64,000 nt of DNA from Clonostachys chloroleuca (taxonomy: Eukaryota > Ascomycota > Sordariomycetes > Hypocreales > Bionectriaceae), in contig JBANAY010000003.1 of NCBI GenBank assembly GCA_037952775.1, positions 27,342,001 through 27,406,000 of the forward strand, written 5' to 3'. Positions 22,147 through 33,722 of this stretch are shown in pieces. Numbering within the stretch: the first letter of the stretch is position 1; each line of letters starts with the position of its first letter. The notes below the pieces were generated by a model. It searched no databases. It was given only the letters and a program-made list of their open reading frames with translations, and was not told where the DNA came from. Both the position numbers and the translations under genes were made by a program.

Positions 22147-25100
22147 CTATGTGAGCGCTTCAATTTCAACATTGTCTTGGTACTCGGAACGAATTGTACT
22201 GGACCGAGCTTGGGCAATTGCGTTCTTCCTATGCCGAGCCTGGTAGATCCATAATATACCAAGAACCAAGGCTTGTGGTATAAGCGTTGCGGGCGGAGGA
22301 ATCGGCGGGTAAAAGATGGCAGAGAGCAGTCGAGACACTCCCCAACCCATCATTGAGGAGAACAGGGTTACAGTTGTGTCAGTCCACGACTCGGATTCAT
22401 TTACGATTGAAGCCAGGAAAACTATTGGGAAGGACATAACGTTAGCATTAGAAAGATAGACTATCGCAAGTGAATCTAGATACTCACGGGGGAAGACAAA
22501 TACGTTCGTTCGGGCGAGGACATGCGCCGTGCTTCCAAACAATCCTCTGACACGGAACAGTCGGAAGAAGAAGCCCACCGAGGGTGACAGATCACAGAAT
22601 ATCATGACATATCCTTCAGAGCGAACAAATTAGTTTTATGCGGGACGGAGATCAGACATTTCAATGAACTTACGATGAAGACGCGGCAGCATCGCTACGA
22701 ACAGACTGATGACCAACATGGCCACCGTCACTCTGGTCTCTCCAACAGCTTTGCCCAGTCCCCTGGACCTATCTCTCCAAACATGGAGACCGCTCAAGGC
22801 AGAGACGAAAAAGACGAGCAGTGACCGGATCCATTGATACCGTGACATGCGTAGCTGCAGAAAAGCCTACCCGGTTTTAAGTTAGCTCGTCGTCACTGAT
22901 ACACACAAGACATATGAAGACACACCCTTCTGAGCGATACACTGGAGGCTCCATCCAAACGTCCATTCACTGAATGCTTGGCCACTGCAGACCGACGGGA
23001 TTGTACCACCCTCTCCGCTGTGTCTAACCTCGTGGAGTCCTCAGGTAGACCAATATAGTTCGCTCCCATCGTTCCTATGAACAGCACTGCACCTGACAAG
23101 AACAGCTGACCAGAACGATAGAAGACTGGGTTGTATGCGTTCAAGAGGCTGAAGACCTGGCTGCCGAGTACCGACCACACGACCATGCGGGCTGGCTGTT
23201 GTCGAGCAGGGAACCATGACCAGGTGTACATCACCAGCAGTGGGAGCATCAAGCCAGCCGATATTCCTAGAAGGCCTTCCAAGAGATGTTTGTACTTGAC
23301 AACCTCCTTATGGTACGTCATGTCTGATAGCGTATACAGGCTGAAGAGGATCTCTGTATGGCCATTAGCATGTTGGCGGGAATATTGAAGGGGGGCAAGC
23401 GCTGGAGAGATACGTACCGTACCAATACGCAGCGGGTACTATTACTCGCGTGAAAACCCGTCTTCGCACAAATAAATAAGCGAGAGGCTGGACAAGGAGG
23501 AAACCGGTGAAGTAAGCCTCTTCTTTACCCGCGAGAGAATGATAGAAGGTTAACCCAAACACCCGCGCCCCCAACTTCTAAGCGTTAGTCAAATCCAGAG
23601 ATGTCAACAGTTGCATCAAGTTCAACATACCAATGCAGCCAAAAGGAATCCCGAAGGAATGAGTCTTTTGTATTTCCGGCCAGCTAGAAAAGCCGTCTCA
23701 TCAACCGAATTTGTCTCCAAGAAGAGTGGTTGCACCGCGCCATCCGGCAGATTCTCTTGAGGTGGCTCAACATCTGGTTCTGCGTAATCTGGGATCGTGT
23801 TCAGAGAAAGCTTGGCGGATTGCACATAGTGCATCTTCTTGGCCACCTTGCCATCCACCCTGAGTATCTGCTCGCGATGGTAAATACCCGTGTGATGATC
23901 GTAGGAGCAAAGGACAGCACGTCGCTCATCGCCCTCTTTGCCACACAGAAACACTGCAACTGGAGGTTTCCTGCAGCGAAAGTAGGTAATGGTGCGTCCA
24001 TAGGTGTCCACAAGAGTAAAGTCTGACTCCGGAGCCGATCTCGAACTTGCACTGCTGCCACGGATAGAGTAATGAGTGAGCTTGCCAAAATCGTAGCCCC
24101 AGATGTATCTCTCAACAGTGGCCCTGTCAGCGAGTCCCTCGACGCCTATAAGGCGAGCCTTGACTGGGGCAGGGCGTGTTTTGGCCCCGAGCAAGAATGC
24201 AAGAGGAGTAGTCTGGAAGAACAGCCCTGAGATGAGGGCACCAGTCGCGGTTGGGTCGTTTGCGATTTGCTGGAAAGCTGCGAGTCCAAATACGACCAGC
24301 AACTCACCAAGAAGTCCCGATGTCAAGTAGAAGGCCAGGCCATGGAAGCCAAAGTCGATCCATTGCTCGTAGGTTGTTGACTTTTTGGCCTTGAGAAAGT
24401 ACAGCGGTGCGACGAGCGCGACACCAGCCGTATATCGAGCGCCGACACTGATCAGGTTGAACAGCACACGTACTAGCTCAAGCTCTGGGTTGGAAAACTG
24501 AAGATATATATTTGCGAAGTATGCTCGAAGCAAGGGCATCGCTACTGCGATACTGAGAGAGATGCCGATGAGGCGACGAGTGAATTGGGAGCCAAACTCA
24601 AGGCCTGGTGCGGCAGGGATCTGGTCCCAACATATAGAAGCCGCAGGAACATAATCGAGGACGATGGCATCCGACTCTGTAATGTCGCTAATGCGGAAAG
24701 TGGGTTCGATACCGCTGAGATCTGTGTTCCAATCCTCTTGTTCCTTACCGTAGGGCGCATCGCAGATGATGCGTTCAAGAATACTACTCCTAGGCTCAAT
24801 CGCCGTCGCGAAGCGTGCAAACACTTGGAACGGCGAGTCACTCGGGTACACATGAGGCTTCTGGTGGTCGGGAAAGAGGCTCATGATGGCATAAGTCACG
24901 TCCCATGAGTGGAAGGGGGTAAGATTCTGCCTAGAGAAGTAATTGAGAGCCAGCTGAATGAGCCGCAGTGGAGGCAAGCTGACGGATCCTTCGAAGTGAT
25001 CGACCAAATCTTTGACAACAGATCTCGAATTCTCCCAGCCCAGATCTGCAACATCGCGCTTGATGAGAACCTTTGGTTCCTCAGGATCACTGAGGATGTA

Positions 25101-26229
25101 GAGGCTGATGTTCTGCTCGCTTGGGGAAAGGAGCAGCTGCGGCAGCGACCAGTGCGAAGCCGCCCACTGCTGGAGCCACTGTGATGCCTTCTCTGAAGCA
25201 TGTTCCGGAGGTTCCGAGTTGGTGATAAGAGACGATATTCTTTCGCTGACCGAAGGCCCTACCGCGACGACAATGGAGTGGGCTGCCTGGATGATTTGGC
25301 AGATTCGCTGCTCATTCTTTGCAGAGCTGACATCAAGGCCCTCTTCATCCAAGATGCACTCGAAATCAATCCAAAAGGCTTGTTTCCCGGCTGCCTGAGC
25401 GGCGTCAATTCCCCATTGAATCAGAGTCTCTCGGTCTCTTCTCGCTATCTGCCGACTGGCTTCCCGGGCATGTTCACTGGGATAAGGATGAGATTCAATC
25501 TCAGCGTCCGGAATGACGTTGAACTGTGTCTTGGCGTATGCAACAAAGACAAATTTGGTGTCTGCGTCCGCTGCGACTGGGACGGTCTCGTAGGCTCTCT
25601 GTTCAGCATCTCTGATGATGCAGAGATGGGTAGGCCGCGCAAGATTTTCGGCTTGGCCAGATCCTTGCCTTACGGTGCTCTCCACCTCAGTGTCTGTGTC
25701 ATGAAAGCGACGTAACGGAGCAGAGCCCGATGTTGGGATGTGTACCTCATCATAGCGATGGTCTGGTTCTGTGATTGGGCTTTGGGGGAGCCAGGATATG
25801 CGAAACGCTCCCAGACCATGCGTCACTCCCGAAAGCTACATACGTCACGTCAGGAAATTGATAATTTGGCTCATGATTTGGGGATTCTCGACGTACAAGT
25901 GCGATGGAAAGAGGGGTTGAGATGATGAGTCTCAGCGCAGTCCAGCCGATTGACGATGGCGTAAGCTCGAGCTCGGCATCACCCTCTCTTCCCAGAACCG
26001 GCGAAAGAATCCAGTACGACAGGAGCTGGAATGAAGGCACCTGGTTTACCGGCCGACTTAACCGTGTCCATTGTGCTGTGGCTTGTAGCTGGCCGTCTTG
26101 ATCAAAACTCTGGGTGACGAGCGGGACGAGCTGGCCGCCGGATGGCCGGAGGTAGCGCAGATGGGCGTCTTTCTCGCTGGCTGCCGTGAGATCCCGGTCG
26201 CTCAACGCTTCCTGGGCGTGAGTAGACAT
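22147..26229 (-). CDS. Large HET-like membrane protein
   Basis: Seven exons can be joined in phase: 26229-25844, 25779-23631, 23577-23418, 23353-22926, 22866-22674, 22613-22488 and 22421-22147, giving about 1238 residues. Most donors are canonical (GTATGT, GTACGT, GTAAGT, GTGAGT); the first acceptor (AAAG) is the weakest. The N-terminal half has a HET-like core: KFVFVAYAKTQFN, then AFWIDFECILDEEG, then RICQIIQAAHSIVVAVG. The second half is strongly hydrophobic, with about ten or more candidate membrane spans from LIGISLSIAVAMPLL onward, including GLAFYLTSGLLGELLVVFG and several in the small C-terminal exons. The last intron is 66 bp and in frame, so an ORF scan reads through it. HET-domain proteins are linked to fungal self/non-self recognition; a membrane-embedded version is inference. 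Confidence 0.75.
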
Positions 26230-26671
26230 CGTTGAACGTCTAACGCACCATCAACGGCGGGATAAGGGGAACGGTTCAACGGTCTTGGGGCAGACAAGCG
26301 TCAATGTCAAGAGGGAGTGGGATGACTGAAGAATGATGATTAATCGATGCCTAGTCTAATCAAGCGCAGTGGCTTTGCCTGTGACGCGTGTGTCTGTGCC
26401 GCTACTGCAGCTAAATCCGGTAGTATGTGAGAATCCTAGATGGCCTTCCGTACATCAAAGCCGATCCCTGCCTGAGTCGGAAAACAATAATTCCATAAAT
26501 CAACGAGTCTGAGCTTTAGAGGCAATGGAGGTCAAGGAAGTTCTCTCAATTTAGGCATCTATCTAAGTGCTCTCTCAGGAGAACTTGAGGACATCCCTAC
26601 ACGGGCTACACTTGATGGACCCTGTCGTGGTTGCATCCCTCCACCTTAGTTACTGGGATAAGTCGTAGTGC
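26230..26671. other. Intergenic between two minus-strand genes
   Basis: This holds the 5' flank of the HET-like gene and the 3' flank of the RBR gene; no element is recognised. Confidence 0.4.
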
Positions 26672-29250
26672 TTAGAGCCCACGGGGCACGTCCATGATTC
26701 CTCCATGAACCCTGTTTAAATGCTCGTAACAGTCTCTGTCACTTGTGAAAGTCTCCAGGCACTTCCAGCAAATATGAGCTCCGCAGCCTTGGCACGTCAT
26801 GTGGTCACATCCATCTATCTTCTCCATTGACGTCTTGCACTTCGAGCAGTCCTTGATACCCAATTTCTTCTTCAAAAGTTCAACTCTCGGGTCAGGGATT
26901 TGTGATTTGTGCTCGGCGCAGCTTTGGTTCTCGTGCGCTACATGGCAGGATGTGCAAAGGCTGATCAGGCATTTCCCACATGTGTGAGCCGGGGGCACCT
27001 TGACTCCCTCCTTGGCCACTCTGTATACCATGCCGCAGTCGGGAGTAGGGCAGTATCGGAATTCAGCGGCGTTCTTGGCGATATAAGACGAGAACGCAGC
27101 ACCCAGAATGTCCTCCAGGGTTGTGGAGGAGAGATGTTCTCGCAGTTCACTTAGAGGAAGGACTCGTCTGCAAGTGTCCTCGGCGCCCACGCACCGAATT
27201 AGCATATCAGAGTCGGTGGCAGACTTTGATGAACAGAGAGCTTCAAAGCACCCGGAGCAGTATACATGGCCACACTGTGTTCGAACAGGGCATTCTGCCT
27301 CAGTCCAGCATGCTGAACATTCTTTATCGGTCGACGTTACCTTGGTCAGCTGCTTCTTCGCGCCATGGAGCAATGTCAATGCCTTTTCGTAATCTTCCTG
27401 GTTGCCGTGAATGATGATCCGTTTCGGATTAGAGACTACATCCAATGTTACTGGCTTCGGGTCCAGAGCCGAAGACAATTCATTATGCCCCCCTTGACAA
27501 GTCCATCGGAAACCTTTCGAGTCGAGAGGAATCTCGAAGCGAAATTCATTATCGGCATGCGTTAATTCCGCCAGACGCTTGGCAGCTTCCGTGCAGCTCT
27601 TGGGAGCGCCATAGACTCGAAGCTGCCGTCTGAGAGTGTCGCGGCAAATGAACACATCGAAAGCTTGCTCGATAGGCTTCAGTATGCTAGTGATATTCTT
27701 CATCTTGCCCCAGGCCTCTCTCCACACAGCCTGCCCGTTGTGTTCAACAACGCAACCTGCTAGCATCACGTCAAGTTCTTGCTTGACGGACGCTACTTGC
27801 TTAGCATCTTGTCCCTCGAGCTTGAGGCATGTAAAAGCCGCGGACGGGGGGTAAACTCTGAGGAAGACCTTCGAATCCATCCAAGCCTGTCTTTGCTCCT
27901 TGATGCGCTGTTCCACGGCCTGGTAGACGCGGTTAAGTACCTTGAACTTGGCTGAAATTACCAGCTGTACCGTGAGTCTCCCTCGGGAATAAAAAGGGAG
28001 CGCCAAATCGTGTAGTTTGGAGACAGCCGTTCGTGCATCAGCTTCGTGTGCGAACTTGGCCTGTATCTTGAGTCTCTTCAAGCTAGATTTTGACACAACT
28101 GGGTCTCCCTCAAGTTCACCAATGCCAGTGAGCAGCGACTGAATTTGTGCAATGGCCGTATCATCTTCCTCGTCGTAAGCAGGCTCCGACATCTCCATAT
28201 TTCGAGGAAGAAGATTCCTCCCAATAAGGCATAATATCTTCTCCTTGGTGATGCGAGGCGGAAGGTTGGTCAGGATGACCGTATATGCCCGAGCAGAGCG
28301 CATGATTGTTCCACTGGGCTCGGACGCTGTGACCTCTCGGTCCTCGATTTTATATCTTCCTGATCGAAACCCCCGTGAAACCCTGTCTGCAATTGACTCA
28401 TTTCCAAAATCAAGCCAAGCAGTGCAGACTGGACGATGCCAAGAGCAATGGACCCTCCGGCAGTCGATGGTTTGGGTATTCGAACTTTGTGCAACGCGTC
28501 GGGGGATGCCCACAACTTCAATATCTTTGCCTCCTGGAATAGCAGCAAATTTCATCCGCATTTCCTCGAGGGAGCTTGGCTCTGCTGTGTTGATTTCCGT
28601 TGATGAGCATGCGGAGGCGTCGTTGCCGGTCACGAGAGTAACGCGGGTCTTGTTTGCCTCAATATCAACACCCGCATTAGCCAGTAGAGATGCAACAGAT
28701 TCCGAAGTTGCCTCCTCTGGCAGGTTGTTCAAGCGAAAGGTGTAAAATTCTGTTCTGAGCGAAACCGACGAGACTGTGGCTCCGTCTCCAAATTGCACAA
28801 TCGCACCGCCCAGCTCTCTCGCTCCGTTGTCTCCATCTTCTGGCTCCTGTAAACAGAATCATAAATTAGTACGATGATTCAGTTTTTCATAATATTTTAT
28901 TTTATAACACGGTGAACGGCCAGAGATGTAATACGCACCTCGAAATCCTCATTCGCGGGTTGGGAATAATCTGGCGTGGCTGCGTGAGCAAAAGAGCATG
29001 CCAGGCCTCTCTTGCAATGACCCCATGCAAAGAATTTGCAGGGAATTCGTGGCTTGGAGTCTGAGACGGGCTCATTATTTATCTTGAGAGCTTCAAATTC
29101 TTCGTCCGGTACCTTTCTGATTGGCTTCGAGTGGGCGTACCGGCACGCATCGCCATACTTGCACGCACCAAGGGCAAAGTAGCGACAAGTCATTTGCTGA
29201 AGCGGGGTAAATTCACGAGCCTGAGAGAATACAGCCTCTGTTGACTGCAT
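26672..29250 (-). CDS. CCCH zinc-finger, RRM-like, RING-IBR-RING E3 ubiquitin ligase
   Basis: Two exons (29250-28939, 28846-26672) encode 828 residues. The start at 29250 is the first real ATG; the frame is open further upstream only with a non-ATG codon. Two CCCH fingers come first (CRYFALGACKYGDACRYAH at about 29-47, then CKFFAWGHCKRGLACSFAH). RRM-like segments follow (FYTFRLNNLPEEATSESVA, then YTVILTNLPPRITKEKIL), and the C-terminus is an RBR module from about 614: RING1 CSACWTEAEC, then CGHVYCSGC; IBR YCPTPDCGMVY, then CGKCLISLC; RING2 CSKCKTSMEKIDGCDHMTC. The catalytic cysteine expected in RING2 is present (GCDHM, about 784). The layout suggests an RNA-binding ubiquitin ligase. Relatives in Eurotiales exist as hypothetical proteins; substrates are unknown. 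Confidence 0.9.
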
Positions 29251-32200
29251 TTCTGGAGAGCACGAAGCTGACAAGAGCTGCCAGCGAGCTGATAACGATG
29301 TTGTGAAGCAAGGCTACCTCGTGTGTCGGGTTGAGTTTTTTGAGATTGTGATGATGGAAGGGTGAAGATTTTGATTGCCGTGAATTATATTTATTGTCTC
29401 AGAAAAGCAAATAAGGAAAGCCACAGATAAATGTGTTTGTGTGTGTGTGGCTGCCTGAATGTGCAGCTTTTCGTCAGTGGCTGCTCAGTGCATAGGGTTG
29501 CATGTCCACCTGAATTTTTGACCAATCTCTGCCATTGAACATTCGCTCACACGATAGATATGCTCCTTATGTATTGAGAGGTATGTCATTTAGGAGTGAA
29601 AGCGTCTCGCATTTTCACCATTTTCCCCATATTAGTGTTCCCAGTTTACAGTAATGTCCAAGATCTGAAGGCAAATTCTGCGCAGGTAAAAGAATTAGTC
29701 GTGGAAAAAGCGAAATCTCCTTCAAATAGAACACGAAATAAGGTTTAGTATAAAATGAGGTATTTCTAGCTCTTTCTGAATTCTGCCACTGGGCTTGGAC
29801 GACAAACAAGTTTTTGCTATCCCTCAGAGACGCTCACATGCTGGATCTGGTCAATTGGTGCAAGTGTTTCCAGCTTTATTTAATAATGCTGATCTTCGTA
29901 AATTATTATTGACCAATTATCTAGGTTAAGATGTTGGCCGGATTGAAACCTTACCACATCTTGTCTCCCAACATCACGATCATAGAAATATTCGATTTGC
30001 ACTTTCAAAATCAAATAACACTAGAACAACCTTTACAGGCTTACATACATATACCCAAAGGAGTTCAATGATCTATCAAAATTTTAGAAATGCCTGTAGC
30101 GACTGAGGCAAACATCTCGATCAGTCACCTTGGTTTTTTGAGGCGATTGATGGGGTGGTAAGCGTTTGTTTGTGTTGGGCCTTTTCATCTGTAGCCATAG
30201 ACATGATCCAGTGCACTATGTCATGGCACACGCCTCAGAATAGCACAGTCCTCTCCAGTAATAACATTCGTAGCCCTGAGGCACAAGGCGAAGGTCGTGT
30301 AGCTTCAACCACTTCTCTGTGACCCAAAAAAATAAAATACCTCCTTAGAGTACGATCAATGCAGTGGGTAGCAGTTGCCTTTAAAATCTAATTCTAATAG
30401 ATATGCTTAAATGGGGAGAAAAACACGTGTCGTACCATAAAACAAATGGAAAGAAAAAAGATCAAGAAGATTAGCAGGTATGAAGTTTGCGGTGGTATGC
30501 CATTTTTTTGGTGGTTTGCAATCCCAGAACAGTCCATTGGGGAAACACCTTAGATGTCATAAGGGTAAGAGTGACCATATTTCCATTACTAAAGTAGAAA
30601 AGTAAATAGTTCATCTTGACTAAAACTAAATATTTGATATTTAATGGATAGCGTTATCCCTCGAGAAAGAGGAAAAGGCTATCACGGGTATAGGGTAGGT
30701 ACATCTCCTGGAGCTCAAACGTGAAGACGAAGACATCCCATCTTTTGGTAGCACGATCACGCAATCCGTGTATTAGCAGCCACAAACTACTGGACAAGAC
30801 TAAATGATCTCCATATATGGACTTTTAGATTGGGTAAATGGAACAATATTGACCCGAAATCTTCAGCTGGTAAAGCACGTTGGCAGTCTTCATCCTAGCT
30901 CGGTGAAAGATCACCGTACCCAACGGACTGCGGGCAACAGCTAGCGCTGGAGTGACCGAACAAAGCGGTGAGCCAGAAATTGTATTTTACTAGCTGATCC
31001 GACCTGGCCCCTGTCCCTTCCGGTCGGCATTCCCGAGCCGGTTCGCTTAATGTGCAGTGGAAGATGCACTCTGGATTCTGGAAGAGTTTGTTTGGTGGCA
31101 CTACTCCACAAGTCTTGCGACGAGTTAGGCCAGTAGAATGGCTGGGGAATGAATAGGCACGTCGGGAAAGGTTTTCGACCTTTATATTGAGGCCTCTGCT
31201 GGTATCCTTCCGTTTCGTTGCCAGCTAGACCCATCATATCTGCCAGGCACCATTAGTTGATATTCAGATCACTGCTGTGAAGACATGTGCGTTCTGTTTG
31301 GACAGCTATGAATCATCAATCCAGAGGTTTAGCACAAAATGGGAGGGCAAGAATGAGGCTTTTCTATGAAACCTTCGGCGTAGGATCGGCCAAAGACGGG
31401 TACGACGGGCGCCAACCAAACGTAGCCGCTACCTAACGGGAGCCTAGTTTCAACAAAGCAAAGCCTATCTTTAAGCATACGATCATGACTAACGTCTGCT
31501 CTTGTTCAAACATGCTATTGTAGCTGTAAAAGGAGGGTGTTTATCATCTTTATGTCATGTGTACATCTGCTAATAACTGTCCGTGATGAATACTTACATC
31601 ACATCCGCAGTGAGCGTAATAATATTACCTCAAATCCTGATACGTCATAAATAAAGCCATTTGGATGTATTGAATCACAAAGATTGCCTGATTTGCTGGT
31701 CATCAGAGGGATATATACCAATAGTTTGGGTCCCTTTGGGCACGTGTAATGATGCTGATATCTTATTGGCTCAACCGTGAGTTCAATTTTCAGCAAAATC
31801 GTCCCTTTCGAATGAAAATTCTGGCACTAAACTCAAGGTACATGTCAGAAGTTCTGGAAACGGCACAGGGTTCCTCCTGCGATGCTTAGTAACAGCGGGG
31901 GTGTAGCGGTTAGGTATGATCGAGGCAATCAATAATGGACGTTTACGAAGCATCTTGAACTTTTCAAACGACGTAGGAGCTTGGAAAATATTAAAGTGTG
32001 GTCTGTAGACACTTATGAAATTAGAAGTGTTCGGATTCGTTGAGAACGCGTTTGTTGTCAGACAGTGACCCAGATGGCTTAAATACTTGATCCGCCCTGT
32101 ACGCCTCGTCTTATCCCTCCCTGTCCTGCCCTGCATGCGGGGCATTCATTGCGTGTCATGGAAGCAGGGACCTGCTTAGAACAACAAGAACACGGGAGGT

Positions 32201-32266
32201 CGTTGACGTTACTTCGATACGCGGTGCGACGTGCTTGGCTGCCTCATGGTTTGCGGTTTTTGAGCG
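29251..32266. other. Gene-poor AT-rich stretch
   Basis: In 3 kb I see no supported exon. Frames such as 31783-32145 (minus) are below 125 codons and without motifs. A short GT-rich run lies near 29433-29448. The sequence is AT-richer than the genes on either side, in keeping with intergenic or decayed sequence, but I recognise no transposon remnant. Confidence 0.45.
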
Positions 32267-33722
32267 ATGGAACATTCATGGACGAGACGTAAGCTGCGCC
32301 ACCACATCCATCCCACAAAGTTTGAGCGTTGACACGAGTCTGCGAGCACAGACACGCGAGACACATCAACACTGATTCTTGATTTGCCCGATGAGATACT
32401 GGTTAGGATTATCAAGGCTGCAATCCTGCCTCAGGGCGATTCTGGGCCAAAGTCCCTGAAGAGGAAGCAGTATGACAAGGACGTGATCGCAATTCTGGCG
32501 TCTGTTTGTCAGCGGTTCGCGCGTCTGGCTGTCCCATTCAACTACCATTCAATACGATTTGAGTGGCCGACATTCGTGGCTCCCCCAAGCCCCCGGGTAA
32601 GGCTGCTTCGCGACACTCTCCTAAACAACCCGTCACTCGGCCACTATTGCCAAGATTTCTGGTTCTATATATCAGATTTCACGACAAACGTCTCACCTGC
32701 CGATTTCGACGTTCTGATAGATCTCATCGGATTACTTCCTGATGTCAAAGTGCTCGGGATCCATGGGGGTTTTCTTTGGAGCAAGGCGAATATACCTGGG
32801 AATCGATTCGAAATTGTGTTCAGCTCATGCGAAGGCTCGAGTACCTGGTCCTGAGCAGAGAAGCCTTGGCAGGCCTCACGTTGGGTCCCATAATGAAAGA
32901 ACTACAGATTCCATCTTTGCGTAAATTGAGAGTCGATGGAATATCGCAGTCTGATTCCTGGCACTCGGAGGTAAGTCTCACGCCCATCGGCCTAGCTAAC
33001 TGATTCTCAAGCTCAAGTACTGTCGATCACAGTATGCTGACGTGAATGAATTGTAGACTCTTGAAGAGGCCGATTTCACGGAGCTCGACCTATCGGATTA
33101 TCGGGAAACCGCCGAAGCATTGGCATGTTTACTCAAATGGCCCAGAAGACTGACTCATTTTCGCTTGGGAAGCTACTACAACAACACGAATTATATTGAC
33201 CTACCCATGGTCCGCCCAATGCTGCTTCGGCATCGAGACTCTCTTGTCAAACTCGACATAGGTTACCTCGCTCCAACAGGTCGGGGAACACTCCTTGACT
33301 TGTCCGACTTCAAAGCACTTAAGGAGTTGAAATTGTCCCGGTGGCAGATTGGCCCGTCGGGAGCACGGGGAATGCTTATTCTGGAATTCAAGCCGGGAGA
33401 GGTAGAGCTCCTCCTTGCTCCGAAGTTGGAGAAATTCGCTCTCAGTTTTGCGCTCTGTGAGAAGAACATGGTGTCTTGGTCGGACTTCGGACACCAGGAG
33501 CAGTACTGGCTGCAGTGTTTCATGGAAATCGCATTGGCTAAGAGGTCATCGCTGAGAGAAGTCTTGGTTCTTTTCAGTCCTCACAATGGAGATATCACAG
33601 CAGATACATATCCTTGGGACCGAATCATATCCTTACACAACGCGTTCGAGCCAAGAGGGATAATAGTGACACACAGTCCACCTTCACTTTCACGAGAGGA
33701 GTGGATGAAAGAAGCTCTGTGA
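32267..33722 (+). CDS. F-box/LRR-like protein, frame broken at a G5 run
   Basis: Proposed exons are 32267-32288 (start MEHSWTR), 32361-32970 and 33057-33722, all GT-AG and in phase if one base is added at the G5T4 run 32765-32773; this gives about 432 residues. Exon 2 starts with an F-box-like helix (LDLPDEILVRIIKAAILP), and the rest shows leucine-spaced LRR-like segments (LTHFRLGSYY, then SLVKLDIGYL, then ALKELKLSRWQIG). Before the run the frame reads DVKVLGIHGG; after it the continuation is LEQGEYTWESIRNCVQL, which makes the better protein up to a clear GTAAGT donor at 32971. Without the extra base the protein stops near 32854. F-box proteins recruit targets to SCF ubiquitin ligases; the target is unknown. 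The tiny first exon is the least certain part. Confidence 0.65.
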
